Source of the DNA: UBA7683 sp964643895
GTDB lineage: Bacteria > Patescibacteriota > Saccharimonadia > Saccharimonadales > UBA7683
Reading direction: 5' to 3'
Assembly (NCBI GenBank): GCA_964643895.1
Contig: CAZXUE010000007.1
Coordinates: forward strand, 1 to 41,072
Length of the DNA stretch: 41,072 bases
Shown here: positions 5,815 to 14,618 of the stretch, piece by piece
Numbering within the stretch: position 1 is the first letter of the stretch
Layout: the number at the start of each line of letters is the position of its first letter
Notes under the pieces: model-generated
What the model saw: only the letters and a program-made list of their open reading frames with translations
Database searches by the model: none
What the model was told of the DNA's origin: nothing
Made by a program: the position numbers and the translations under genes

Positions 5815-7704
5815 GTGGATTCAAAAAGTTCTGGAAAACTGCCCAACAAGAAGAATACCTTCAAGACCGTTGCCTTCATCATTTTTATTGGCCTCGTTGC
5901 TGCCTTCTTCTGGGCAAGCTCAAGCCTGCAGGGTGCCGAATTTAAAAAGAACGTTCTGACGTACTCGGAGCTTACCAATCGCCTGAACGATCAAAAGGTG
6001 GCCTCGATAGTCGAGCAAGGCAGTGATTTAAAAGTGACTCTGAAGGATGACCTTTCAAAAGATGATCAGAATCAAGGCAAAAAGTTTTTGGTAACCAAGC
6101 CGACAACTGAGTTGCGCGATGATCAAAAGCTTGATATTAGCAAAACCAACTATTCAACCGAGTCACCCTCTGGTACTGGAGATGCCGTGTGGGGCGTAGT
6201 TCAATTACTGGTGCCCGGGCTGTTGATTTTGGCGTTCTTCTTCTTCATGATGCGCCAAGCCCAGGGGCAGAATAACCAAGCGATGAGCTTTGGTAAAAGC
6301 AAGGCTCGAATTGCTGGTAACGAAAAAACCAAGACTACCTTTAAAGATATTGCCGGCAACGAAGAGGCCAAGCAGGATCTTGAAGAGGTGGTCGAGTTCT
6401 TAAAATATCCAAAGAAGTTCGAGGCCGTCGGCGCTAAAATTCCTAAAGGGGTACTGCTCGTTGGTAGCCCGGGTACTGGTAAAACTATGATGGCTAAGGC
6501 TGTGGCGGGCGAAGCTGGTGTGCCGTTCTTTTCAATCTCTGGTTCTGAATTTGTCGAGATGTTTGTTGGCGTTGGTGCCTCACGAGTACGCGATCTATTT
6601 GCTAAGGCCAAAAAGAACGCACCATGCATTATCTTTATTGATGAGATCGATGCCGTTGGCCGCCGCCGCGGTTCTGGTATGGGTGGTGGACATGATGAGC
6701 GCGAACAAACGCTCAATCAAATTTTGGTAGAAATGGATGGTTTTGAAACCGGAGTGAACGTGATTGTATTAGCCGCAACCAACCGAGCCGATGTGCTTGA
6801 CCCAGCATTGCTGCGACCTGGTCGCTTCGACCGCCGCGTTAACATCCCGCTGCCAGAGCGCAAAGACCGCGAGGCAATCTTGAACGTGCACTTTAAAAAC
6901 AAGCCGCTCGATAAATCGGTTGATTTACATGCACTTTCTAAAAAAACAACCGGCATGGCTGGCGCTGATTTGGCTAATCTTGCAAACGAATCGGCAATTA
7001 TTGCAGCTCGCAGCGACCGAAAAGTAATTCAGAACTCTGATATTGTTGAAGCCTTTGAGCGCGTAGCAATTGGGCCAGAGCGCAAAAATAAAGTAATGAC
7101 CGAAAAAGACCGCGAGATGACTGCCTATCACGAAGGCGGCCACGCCCTTACTGGCTTTACGCTCCCAAATTCCGGTGGGTTGCATAAGGTTACTATTATT
7201 CCTCGTGGTGGTACTGGTGGCGTAACCTGGTTCTTAGATGAAGAGGATAAAAGCTATCACTCTATCAACGAGTTTAAAGATGTTTTAGTGCGCATTGTGG
7301 GTGGTCGCGTAGCTGAAAAAGTGATATACGGTGATGATTGGGTCACAACTGGTGCTGGCAGTGATCTGCAAAAAGCTACCCAGCTAGCTCGTGAGATGGT
7401 GATTGAGCAGGGTATGGGTAAGCAGCTGCGTGACCAAGTTTTTCATGAAGATGAGGGCGGCATGATGCTAGACCGCATGGTGCACTCTAAGCCATACTCT
7501 GAAAAAACTGCCGAATTAATCGATCAAGAGGTTGAAAACCTGATTCGCGAGGCTACGACTCGTGCTGAAAAGATTATTCGCGCCAATCTACCCGCACTGG
7601 AGAGTATTAAAGTTGCCTTGCTAGAAAAAGAAACACTCGATGAAGATGAGGCGCGGGCCTCATTGGCTGGCGCCAAAGCTCCGGCTGATCTAGTGCTTAA
7701 GTAG
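5815..7704 (+). CDS. ftsH: ATP-dependent zinc metalloprotease FtsH
   Basis: A 629-residue membrane-bound AAA+ protease that extracts and degrades misfolded membrane and regulatory proteins. In order: transmembrane segment 1 (about 17-36), an extracytoplasmic domain, transmembrane segment 2 (about 125-146), Walker A GSPGTGKT (217-224, with Ser for the usual Pro), Walker B IIFIDEIDA, the second region of homology (ATNRADVLDPALLRPGRFDR), and the zinc site HEGGH (439-443). The start is GTG at 5815 with AAGGAG at 5803-5808. A TGCTAGGGT extended -10 at 5781-5789 may be its promoter. The length is close to that of well-studied FtsH proteins, and all catalytic motifs are present. Confidence 0.97.
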   Translation: MDSKSSGKLPNKKNTFKTVAFIIFIGLVAAFFWASSSLQGAEFKKNVLTYSELTNRLNDQKVASIVEQGSDLKVTLKDDLSKDDQNQGKKFLVTKPTTELRDDQKLDISKTNYSTESPSGTGDAVWGVVQLLVPGLLILAFFFFMMRQAQGQNNQAMSFGKSKARIAGNEKTKTTFKDIAGNEEAKQDLEEVVEFLKYPKKFEAVGAKIPKGVLLVGSPGTGKTMMAKAVAGEAGVPFFSISGSEFVEMFVGVGASRVRDLFAKAKKNAPCIIFIDEIDAVGRRRGSGMGGGHDEREQTLNQILVEMDGFETGVNVIVLAATNRADVLDPALLRPGRFDRRVNIPLPERKDREAILNVHFKNKPLDKSVDLHALSKKTTGMAGADLANLANESAIIAARSDRKVIQNSDIVEAFERVAIGPERKNKVMTEKDREMTAYHEGGHALTGFTLPNSGGLHKVTIIPRGGTGGVTWFLDEEDKSYHSINEFKDVLVRIVGGRVAEKVIYGDDWVTTGAGSDLQKATQLAREMVIEQGMGKQLRDQVFHEDEGGMMLDRMVHSKPYSEKTAELIDQEVENLIREATTRAEKIIRANLPALESIKVALLEKETLDEDEARASLAGAKAPADLVLK

Positions 7705-7783
7705 TGGTGTGAGAGATTCGAACTACAAAATTTGAAAAAATCGAAATATCTAAACCCTAATCACAAAACCCTACCTCTGCCAT

Positions 7784-7801
7784 CCTGAGCGAAGTCGAAG
7801 G
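7784..7801. repeat. CCTGAGCGAAGTCGAAGG dispersed element, copy 1
   Basis: An 18-base imperfect palindrome, intergenic. A diverged copy with two differences (CCTGATCGAAGTCAAAGG) is at 40372-40389. This kind of motif is a widespread intergenic repeat in several bacterial groups. Confidence 0.6.
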
Positions 7802-7943
7802 GTCTACTATACTAGCAACAAATGAAATCAGATCTTTTAACAACCTCAAGATGAAGCGCCAACAGACGATAGTTTCATAATTGGGGTATCTAAAAAAATC
7901 AAAATTAGAATATAGAAACACCAAATCCCTCAACGACCCGCAG

Positions 7944-7980
7944 CCAACCACAAACTACAAACTACCAACTACAAACTACT
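7944..7980. repeat. CAAACTAC-type short tandem repeat tract
   Basis: About five imperfect copies of CAAACTA/CCAACTA lie just before the murJ promoter. Related units occur at 9671-9705, inverted at about 9640-9653, and in the tilS coding sequence. Confidence 0.6.
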
Positions 7981-8018
7981 CATCAACAAGCTGCCTATAT
8001 TTTTATCCTTCAAATGCG

Positions 8019-8033
8019 TATACTGACAGGTAA
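8019..8033 (+). promoter_or_regulatory. murJ promoter -10, leaderless arrangement
   Basis: TATACT at 8019-8024 places the transcription start about 7-9 bases downstream, at 8031-8033, where the ATG lies. There is no room for a ribosome-binding leader, so a leaderless mRNA is expected. Confidence 0.55.
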
Positions 8034-9625
8034 TGGTAAAACAATTTTTAGTGCGAGCAAATCAAAAAGTGAGCTTTGGTTGGGCGGCGGCGCTGCTGGC
8101 GGGTTCGAGCATGGTTGCTCAGGCTTTGGGTTTGCTACGCGACCGCTTTTTATACGGTAGCTTTGGACTAGAGAGTTCGCAGGTTGCAGCCTTTAAGGCA
8201 GCCTTCACGGTTCCGGATTTCATGTTTTTTGTATTGATCTCAGGTGCGCTCAGCGTCACGTTTATTCCAATTTTTAACGAACGGTATTCCAAGGGGAATA
8301 AAAAGTCGGCGTGGGAGCTAAGCTCAAGTTTACTCAATATGTTTGCCATGGCGACCTTTGTTGCCAGTATCCTGATTCTCATTTTCGCTGAGCCGTTAGT
8401 AAAATATGTGGTTGCACCCGGCCTCGATGAGCACACTACCTTTTTAGCGGTTTCCATGATGCGTATTATTGCGGTTAATCCGCTGCTCTTTTCTGTCAGT
8501 TCAGTTTTTGCAGCCATGCAGCAAGCTGTTGGCCGGTTCTTCTTTGTGAGTCTTGCGCCCTCGTTCTACAATCTTAGTATTATTTTTGGCATTGTTTTTT
8601 TGGCGCCGAGGTTTGGCATTATGGGCGTGGCATTTGGCGTGGTAATTGGCTCGATTGCCCAACTACTCGTGGGGGTATTGGGGCTGGCTGGGTTCGGGTT
8701 TGATTATCAAGCAAAGATTTTTTGGAAGAATCTTGGTTTCCGGCGTTTGCTCAGAATTCTGCCGGCCCGTTCGGCCGATCAAGGGATGGATTACTTTAAT
8801 AACATTGTTGAAGTAAACCTGGCCTCGCGGCTAGGAACCGGGGCAATCGGTAACTTTAGCGCAGCCTATACGCTGCACAATGTGCCAATTACTCTAATTG
8901 GTGTGGCGCTTTCAACCGCTGCCTTCCCGCGTATGACCGAGCGATTAGCCCAGAATCGCCCGGATCTTTTTAAGAAGGAGTTGGCCGGTCTATTGCGGTT
9001 GGTTATCTGGTTTTCGTTGCCGGCTATCACCATCACCTTCTTGATGAGGGGGTATCTTATTCGACTTTCTGCCGGAGATGGCTATGCCACGGCGGCGGCA
9101 ATCCTGGGGATTTTTGCATGGGCGGTATTGTTTCGAGCGCTGTACCACGTACTCTCGCGTAGTTTTTATGCACAGCAAGATACTCGTACGCCGTTGTATG
9201 TATCGATCTTTGCGATTTCACTGAACGTGGTGCTGGCAGTTCTGCTGGCTCGGCAGAGCGCCTATGGCATTATTGGCTTGCCGCTTGCGCAGGTGATTGT
9301 TTCTATCGCTGAGGTGCTAATTTTGCTAGCGATTTTATTGCGCCGCTTCCCAGGTTTGCTTGACCGGGTTTTTGCCGGTGCGCTCTGGCGGATGCTTTCG
9401 GCTTTTGGTATCACTTTCTGGGTGACCTGGCTTTTGCGTCGAGAGCTCTTTGAGCTGGGCGCACAAGATCGCGGTTTTCTTACCGTTGTGCCAAAGTTGG
9501 GCTTGCTCTCTGCTATTGTGCTTCTGCTCTACGTTGTGATTTCTTGGCTGTTTCGGCTGGAAGAAGTCGAGCCAATTATCGCAAAGGTCCGCACCATTTT
9601 ATTCAAGCCGATCCGCTTACAGTGA
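8033..9625 (+). CDS. murJ: Lipid II flippase MurJ (MviN family)
   Basis: A 530-residue polytopic membrane protein of the MOP exporter superfamily that moves lipid II across the membrane for peptidoglycan synthesis. The N-terminus shows the family signature (GLLRDRFLYGSFG, then AAFKAAFTVPDFMFFVLISGALS). About fourteen hydrophobic segments can be traced, and the central region has the conserved RxLRILPA and ALSTAAFPRMTE stretches. Its presence implies a peptidoglycan wall. It has its own promoter, with the -10 ending only 8 bases before the ATG. tilS and ftsH lie upstream on the same strand; lepA follows after about 105 bases with its own promoter. Confidence 0.94.
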   Translation: MVKQFLVRANQKVSFGWAAALLAGSSMVAQALGLLRDRFLYGSFGLESSQVAAFKAAFTVPDFMFFVLISGALSVTFIPIFNERYSKGNKKSAWELSSSLLNMFAMATFVASILILIFAEPLVKYVVAPGLDEHTTFLAVSMMRIIAVNPLLFSVSSVFAAMQQAVGRFFFVSLAPSFYNLSIIFGIVFLAPRFGIMGVAFGVVIGSIAQLLVGVLGLAGFGFDYQAKIFWKNLGFRRLLRILPARSADQGMDYFNNIVEVNLASRLGTGAIGNFSAAYTLHNVPITLIGVALSTAAFPRMTERLAQNRPDLFKKELAGLLRLVIWFSLPAITITFLMRGYLIRLSAGDGYATAAAILGIFAWAVLFRALYHVLSRSFYAQQDTRTPLYVSIFAISLNVVLAVLLARQSAYGIIGLPLAQVIVSIAEVLILLAILLRRFPGLLDRVFAGALWRMLSAFGITFWVTWLLRRELFELGAQDRGFLTVVPKLGLLSAIVLLLYVVISWLFRLEEVEPIIAKVRTILFKPIRLQ

Positions 9626-9715
9626 TTGTCTGTAGTCCGGAGTTTGTAGTTTGTAAAAAGACACCTCAGGCTATAAATTACCAACTCTCACCTACTAACT
9701 AAGACCTACCTCTGT

Positions 9716-9731
9716 TACAATAAGTATCTAA
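9716..9731 (+). promoter_or_regulatory. lepA promoter -10, near-leaderless
   Basis: TACAAT at 9716-9721 predicts a start near 9728, three bases before the lepA ATG at 9731. No Shine-Dalgarno is possible. The preceding 9626-9715 contains an inverted pair of the CAAACTAC-type repeat. Confidence 0.55.
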
Positions 9732-11479
9732 TGAACCAACAGCATATCCGAAACTTTTGTATTATTGCCCACATCGACCACGGCAAATCGACGCTTGCCG
9801 ATCGACTGCTTGAAATTACTGGGACTGTGCAGAAGCGCGATATGAAGGCGCAGCTGCTTGATAAGATGGATCTGGAGCGTGAAAAAGGCATTACTATCAA
9901 GCTTGCGCCGGTTCGTATGCAGTATAAAGAATATCAGCTGAATCTCATCGATACGCCTGGCCATGTAGATTTTAGCTACGAGGTTTCGCGTAGTCTTGAG
10001 GCCTGCGAGGGTGCCATCTTGGTGGTTGATGCAAGTCAGGGGATTCAGGCGCAGACACTAGCCAATGTTTATCTTGCTATGGCAGCCGACCTTAAGATTA
10101 TACCCGTACTCAATAAAATTGATTTGCCGGCCGCAGATGTTCCTCGTGTTACGGCTGAGGTGGTGAGCTTGCTTGGTTGTGATGAAGATGAGATTCTGCA
10201 CATTTCAGCCAAAACTGGCGAAGGTGTGCCAGTGGTGCTTGATGCGGTGGTGGCTCGAATTGAGCCTCCAAAAGGGGATACACAGCAGCCTGCTCGAGCA
10301 CTGATTTTTGATAGCTACTACGACGACTATCGTGGAGTAATTCTCTACGTCCGCGTTGTTGATGGTGCCATAAAAAAGAACAGCGAGATAAAGATGATGA
10401 GTTCAGCGGCGCATGGGCTTGGGCTCGAAGTGGGCCATCTTAACCCGGCAATGAGCTCAGATGCCGAGCTTAAAACTGGTGAGATTGGCTACATTGTTAC
10501 AAACCTGAAATCAACACGTCAGGCCAAGGTTGGCGATACGGTCACGCTCTTGGTCAATGCTGCTACTCAGCCGCTACCTGGCTATCAAGAGGTAAAGCCG
10601 TTTGTTTATGCGGGCATATTTCCGGAGAGCAATGAATATTATGCGGATATGAAAGATGCAATCGAAAAACTCTCTTTAAGTGATTCCGCCTTGCAGTATG
10701 AGCCTGAAAATTCTCCAGTCTTGGGGTTTGGTGTACGGGTTGGCTTTTTGGGACTGCTCCACATGGATATTGTGCGCGAACGTCTCGAGCGTGAATATAA
10801 TTTGAACTTAATAATTACCAACCCCAGCACCGATTATCACATTACACTGCTCAGCGGCGAACAATTAGATATTAAATCGGCCAGTAATTTGCCTGATCCG
10901 GCCAAAATTAAATCGATTGCCGAGCCATGGATTAAAGGTGAGATTGTCGTGCCAAAAGAATACGTCGGTGCTGTTATTCAACTTATCTCCTCAAAACGGG
11001 GCTTGCAAAAAGGCCTTAGTTTTGTCGATGCGCAACTTGCCTTGGTTACATTTGATGCGCCACTGGCCAATCTATTAACCGATTTCTACGATCAACTAAA
11101 AAGTGTTACGAGCGGCTACGGCTCGTTTAATTACGAACTCAGTGATTACCGCGAAGAAGATTTGGTCCGAGTAGATTTTTATGTAGCTGGCGAGATTGTT
11201 GGCGCTCTTTCGGTCATGGCTCACCGTTCGGAGGCCGAAGCCTTGGGGCGCGAGCNNNNNNNNNNAGTTGCCTTGCAGGCTGCCATTGGTGGTCGCTTTA
11301 TTGCCCGCGAGGACATCTCAGCTTTTAGAAAAGACGTCACCAGTGGCCTCTATGGCGGTGATGTCTCCCGAAAAAAGAAGGTGTTAGCTAAGCAAAAAAA
11401 AGGCAAAGAACGCTTAAAACGCTTCGGCAAAGTAGACATCCCAGCCGAAGCCTTCACCGTCATGCTCAAACGCGACTAG
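9731..11479 (+). CDS. lepA: Elongation factor 4 (LepA), with a short assembly gap
   Basis: A translational GTPase that acts on stalled ribosomes and in 30S biogenesis. The G1 motif AHIDHGKST is at residues 14-22, G2 is EREKGITIK, G3 DTPGH is at 74-78, and G4 NKID is at 128-131. The LepA-specific C-terminus is present (YGGDVSRKKKVLAKQKKGKE). A 10-N run at 11256-11265 interrupts the C-terminal domain between GRE and VALQAAIG. LepA proteins have about 15 residues there, whereas the Ns leave room for about 4. The true gap should be roughly 33 bases longer, which would keep the frame. The gene is otherwise full length. Confidence 0.96.
   Translation: MNQQHIRNFCIIAHIDHGKSTLADRLLEITGTVQKRDMKAQLLDKMDLEREKGITIKLAPVRMQYKEYQLNLIDTPGHVDFSYEVSRSLEACEGAILVVDASQGIQAQTLANVYLAMAADLKIIPVLNKIDLPAADVPRVTAEVVSLLGCDEDEILHISAKTGEGVPVVLDAVVARIEPPKGDTQQPARALIFDSYYDDYRGVILYVRVVDGAIKKNSEIKMMSSAAHGLGLEVGHLNPAMSSDAELKTGEIGYIVTNLKSTRQAKVGDTVTLLVNAATQPLPGYQEVKPFVYAGIFPESNEYYADMKDAIEKLSLSDSALQYEPENSPVLGFGVRVGFLGLLHMDIVRERLEREYNLNLIITNPSTDYHITLLSGEQLDIKSASNLPDPAKIKSIAEPWIKGEIVVPKEYVGAVIQLISSKRGLQKGLSFVDAQLALVTFDAPLANLLTDFYDQLKSVTSGYGSFNYELSDYREEDLVRVDFYVAGEIVGALSVMAHRSEAEALGREXXXXVALQAAIGGRFIAREDISAFRKDVTSGLYGGDVSRKKKVLAKQKKGKERLKRFGKVDIPAEAFTVMLKRD
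11256..11265. other. Assembly gap (10 N) in lepA
   Basis: The run is a placeholder. By comparison with the LepA family it hides about 43 bases rather than 10. Confidence 0.9.
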
Positions 11480-11501
11480 CGCGACCAGAGAACCAAGATT
11501 G

Positions 11502-11510
11502 TGCTATCAT
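11502..11510 (+). promoter_or_regulatory. Extended -10 promoter (TGC TATCAT)
   Basis: An extended -10 element directly after lepA, with a predicted start near 11517, upstream of the membrane-anchored orphan at 11544. Confidence 0.4.
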
Positions 11511-11543
11511 GGTTAGCGTAATAATGAAGTGAGGCGTATATTC

Positions 11544-12182
11544 GTGAAGTTTGGGCATCATAAAAAACAGAATTTTCTCACGAGATCCAAGATCTCTTTT
11601 AAGATAATATTTTGTATTGTTGGGGTGGCTTTAGTGATGACACAGATCGAACGACTTGTTCACGAGGGTCTCTTTTTTGGATATAGGGTTCGAACATTTA
11701 AGACCGAACAACAGCTCCAGCAAGAAAGGCGGAGTGGCTCATTGGTAAATAGCTCAGTCTCTCAAAAAAACCAAAAAAGCATTGCTTGCGATAAGTTCCC
11801 CCAAGACAGAGTCCAGGAAGTGATCGGTGAGGAGATCCAGAGAGTCTCGGGTTTTGTAGCAGATCAAACAACGCCGCATATCACCTCCTCGTGCATTTAT
11901 AAGGCCAAGAAGGGCGGTAGTGATGCTAGGAGTGTACTAATTCTTTATCGCGAGCTAGAAAATAAAGAGGTAGCCCAGAAGAATCTCGAAGCAATTAAAC
12001 AGTCGAAGCGTGGCGAGGCGATTAAAAATTTGGCCGATGGAGCATACTTTAATACTCAAGCTAATCAGCTCACGCTTCTTAATAAGAATACTCTGATTAC
12101 CATTACAGTTCCTAATAACGATGCAAAAAAGGTAAGTACCAAGGATCTTGCCCGTAATATCGCAAACATTGCACTGAATTGA
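11544..12182 (+). CDS. Membrane-anchored orphan with extracytoplasmic domain
   Basis: A 212-residue protein with a basic N-terminus and one membrane segment (about 17-36, IIFCIVGVALVM region), followed by a Gln/Arg/Ser-rich linker and a soluble domain (about 75-212). That domain has two cysteines (CDKFPQ and SSCIYKAK), a strand-rich middle, and the ending KNLADGAYFNTQANQLTLLNKN. The layout recalls small extracytoplasmic sensor or lipoprotein domains of the DUF3558/PknH-sensor type, but this is a weak analogy and I do not assign a family. The start is taken as GTG at 11544 (GAGG 9 bases upstream); GTG at 11529 is also possible. The two cysteines could form a disulfide, which the VKOR gene elsewhere in the window could support. 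Confidence 0.6.
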   Translation: MKFGHHKKQNFLTRSKISFKIIFCIVGVALVMTQIERLVHEGLFFGYRVRTFKTEQQLQQERRSGSLVNSSVSQKNQKSIACDKFPQDRVQEVIGEEIQRVSGFVADQTTPHITSSCIYKAKKGGSDARSVLILYRELENKEVAQKNLEAIKQSKRGEAIKNLADGAYFNTQANQLTLLNKNTLITITVPNNDAKKVSTKDLARNIANIALN

Positions 12183-12230
12183 CAGTAGGGGGTTCGTTGC
12201 GGTGAACTGCTTATGGTAATATAAAACCAT

Positions 12231-14552
12231 ATGTTTGATGTGATGGCGCGAATAAACAAGCGTATTTTCTATGGAGTGGTGGCGTTATTTTTTACAGGTG
12301 CAGTGGGCTGTTGCTTACTTGGTCGCGCCGTAAACGCTGCCTCTGCACCAGTGGTCATCAACGAGATTATGTACAACCCCCTCTGTGGGGTTGATGGTGA
12401 CGAGTTCTTGGAAATCTACAATACAACATCGGGCGACATTGACCTTACGGGTTGGTGTTTCACTGCAGGCATTACATCCTGCTTTAGCCAGGGCACAACG
12501 TTACTGGCTCATAGCTATGGACTTCTCAGTCCTGACGCCAATAGAACGCAAACAACATACGGCAAAACAGTGATAGCTACATATAGCGGCAAGCTCGACA
12601 ACGGAGGAGAAAGGGTCACCCTATCAGATGCATCACAGGCCGTCATTAGCAGTGTTAGTTATGATGATGTGGCGCCGTGGCCGACTACTCCAGATGGTAC
12701 TGGACCCTCATTGGAGCTGAAGAGTCCCGACTTGGCTATCGATAATGCGGCATCTTGGGATGCGAGCACAGGGGTGCCAACGCCTGGTGCAGTGAATAGC
12801 GTTTTTGGTGCGGTGTTACCTGTAATAAGTAATCTCAGTGTGCCGCAGAATGTAGGTGCGGAAGATTCACCGTTTGTGTCGGCAAGGGTAACGGATGCTA
12901 GTTCAGTTTTGCTCGTCTATAAAACAATGTTTAATACCGAGCAGACGCAGCAGATGTTTGATGATGGCAATCATCAGGATGGCAGTGCACAAGATGGCGT
13001 TTATGGAGCGAGCGTGCCGGCACAAGCGGCTGGTACGCTGGTACGCTTTAAGATATCGGCAGCGAATCAAAGCGGCATCAAGGAGAGCCCCGGCGACGAA
13101 GACACTGTTAACTATCGGGGGTATGTCGTGAAGGATGATTCAATTCAGACACAGCTACCAATCTTACAGTGGTTCATGGACCCTGCTCAGCAAGCTGATA
13201 TGATAGCTAACCATAGCCACGACGATCAGGTATTCCCCAGTGTAATTGCTTATGACAATGTTGTAATCGATAACGCAGAAGTTCACATCAAAGGAATAAC
13301 AACCCGAAATTTGGTGAAGAAGGCGTTTGCCATTGATCTTCCAAAAGGTCACAAGCTGAAATTTGCGAATATGACACGAGCGGTGGATGAGTTTCACCTT
13401 AACTCTACATATCTAGACCCATCGGGTATTGCGGACGTACTTGCGTGGCGTCTTGCTGGCGAGATGGGTATGCCTATAGCGCAGATTTTTAAGATACGGC
13501 TGCAGAGCAATGGTGATTTTTATGGACTCTATACATTTGCCGAGGAATACGATGGCAGCTGGCGTCAGGAGTACAACTATGAAACGGGGTCGTTCTACAA
13601 AGATGCAACCAAAAAAACCAGAAAAGATATTGATGATGGCACTGAACTACAGGATTGGTGGGCCGATGTTTCGGGCAATAGAACAGAGTCAAGACGACAG
13701 TACATACTGGATAATCAAGATATCCCTAATATGATCAACACTATGGCGTTTCAGACATTTGTGCGTAACGGAGATTGGACCGTGAACAGAAATCAGTTTT
13801 CATATCACGATATAACAGACACGGGTAGATGGAGTACTATGCCATACGACCTTGATGCGGCATGGTTTGGCGGCTCGGCTGATGTGCCCGGGCAACATTT
13901 CATGACTCCATATGAGTTTCCGGGAACTTCCGATCGTTTCGCTCGTTCATGGAGAGCGCCGTATCTTGCAATATATGATGAGCCGGATCTCAGAAAAGTA
14001 TTCTATCGACGGCTCAGAACACTAGCCGATACATATTTGACAACCGACTGGTATATGCAACAATACCAACAACTTAAGCAGCAGACTGCCCAAGAGTTCA
14101 CGCTCGATTACCATAAATGGGGTTCCTTGGCAGATCCGGTATATACTCGAGAAAATATCGCGAAAGCACTGCAAGAGACTCAATTCAACATGCTGAATAG
14201 ATTTCGTAAGCCTTGGGCTGTTCCTGAACGACAATCAGCTTTTCCACTTATAGATTTTGATTCAGTGCACCCATCATTTTCTCAGGGCGAAAGTTATATT
14301 GTATTAAAGAATAACTCCGCAGAAACTGTCGATATGACCAATTGGGAAATTCCCGAGCTTGGCTTTACATTTCCCCTTGCCGCCGGTCTTGCGCCCGGAC
14401 AGGTAGCCTATCTACCACGTAAAGATGTCGATTTTAGGGTTGGTCATGGCGGAAGTTACGTTCTTGGACAGCTCAAGCAAGACATACCCATGGTTGGTAC
14501 TCTCACGCTGCAAAGGCCAGACGGAACGATTGCAGATAGCGAGGTGTATTAA
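12231..14552 (+). CDS. Secreted lamin-tail / CotH-kinase-like protein
   Basis: A 773-residue exported protein. It has an N-terminal signal segment (about 10-40, ending VNAASA), then a lamin-tail domain (about 40-160: INEIMYNPLCGVDGDEFLEI with DLTGW). An Ig-like stretch follows, then a CotH-type domain (about 330-640: HIKGITTRNLVKKAFAIDL, then NGDFYGLYTFAEEYDGSW and MPYDLDAAWFGG). A second lamin-tail-like domain (about 670-773) ends the chain. CotH proteins are atypical kinases; in Bacillus CotH phosphorylates spore-coat proteins. The DLD motif and the family Arg/Lys positions are visible. There is no C-terminal anchor. The start may be ATG 12231 or 12243. A TAATAT -10 at about 12215-12220 lies inside the inverted repeat TATGGT/ACCATA, so this mRNA also has little or no leader. 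Confidence 0.85.
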   Translation: MFDVMARINKRIFYGVVALFFTGAVGCCLLGRAVNAASAPVVINEIMYNPLCGVDGDEFLEIYNTTSGDIDLTGWCFTAGITSCFSQGTTLLAHSYGLLSPDANRTQTTYGKTVIATYSGKLDNGGERVTLSDASQAVISSVSYDDVAPWPTTPDGTGPSLELKSPDLAIDNAASWDASTGVPTPGAVNSVFGAVLPVISNLSVPQNVGAEDSPFVSARVTDASSVLLVYKTMFNTEQTQQMFDDGNHQDGSAQDGVYGASVPAQAAGTLVRFKISAANQSGIKESPGDEDTVNYRGYVVKDDSIQTQLPILQWFMDPAQQADMIANHSHDDQVFPSVIAYDNVVIDNAEVHIKGITTRNLVKKAFAIDLPKGHKLKFANMTRAVDEFHLNSTYLDPSGIADVLAWRLAGEMGMPIAQIFKIRLQSNGDFYGLYTFAEEYDGSWRQEYNYETGSFYKDATKKTRKDIDDGTELQDWWADVSGNRTESRRQYILDNQDIPNMINTMAFQTFVRNGDWTVNRNQFSYHDITDTGRWSTMPYDLDAAWFGGSADVPGQHFMTPYEFPGTSDRFARSWRAPYLAIYDEPDLRKVFYRRLRTLADTYLTTDWYMQQYQQLKQQTAQEFTLDYHKWGSLADPVYTRENIAKALQETQFNMLNRFRKPWAVPERQSAFPLIDFDSVHPSFSQGESYIVLKNNSAETVDMTNWEIPELGFTFPLAAGLAPGQVAYLPRKDVDFRVGHGGSYVLGQLKQDIPMVGTLTLQRPDGTIADSEVY

Positions 14553-14618
14553 GGTGTTTACGCTTATGCAAAAATCTGATATCATCAGAGTGATTACAGT
14601 GGAGGAGACAAAGAATAA

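Larger units (their letters stand above)
7705..8032. other. 328-base intergenic region with dispersed repeats
   Basis: No credible gene or clear terminator was seen. It holds a CCTGAGCGAAGTCGAAGG element (7784-7801), a CAAACTAC-type short tandem tract (7944-7980), and the murJ promoter at its right end. The rest is A/T-rich and non-coding in appearance. Confidence 0.6.
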
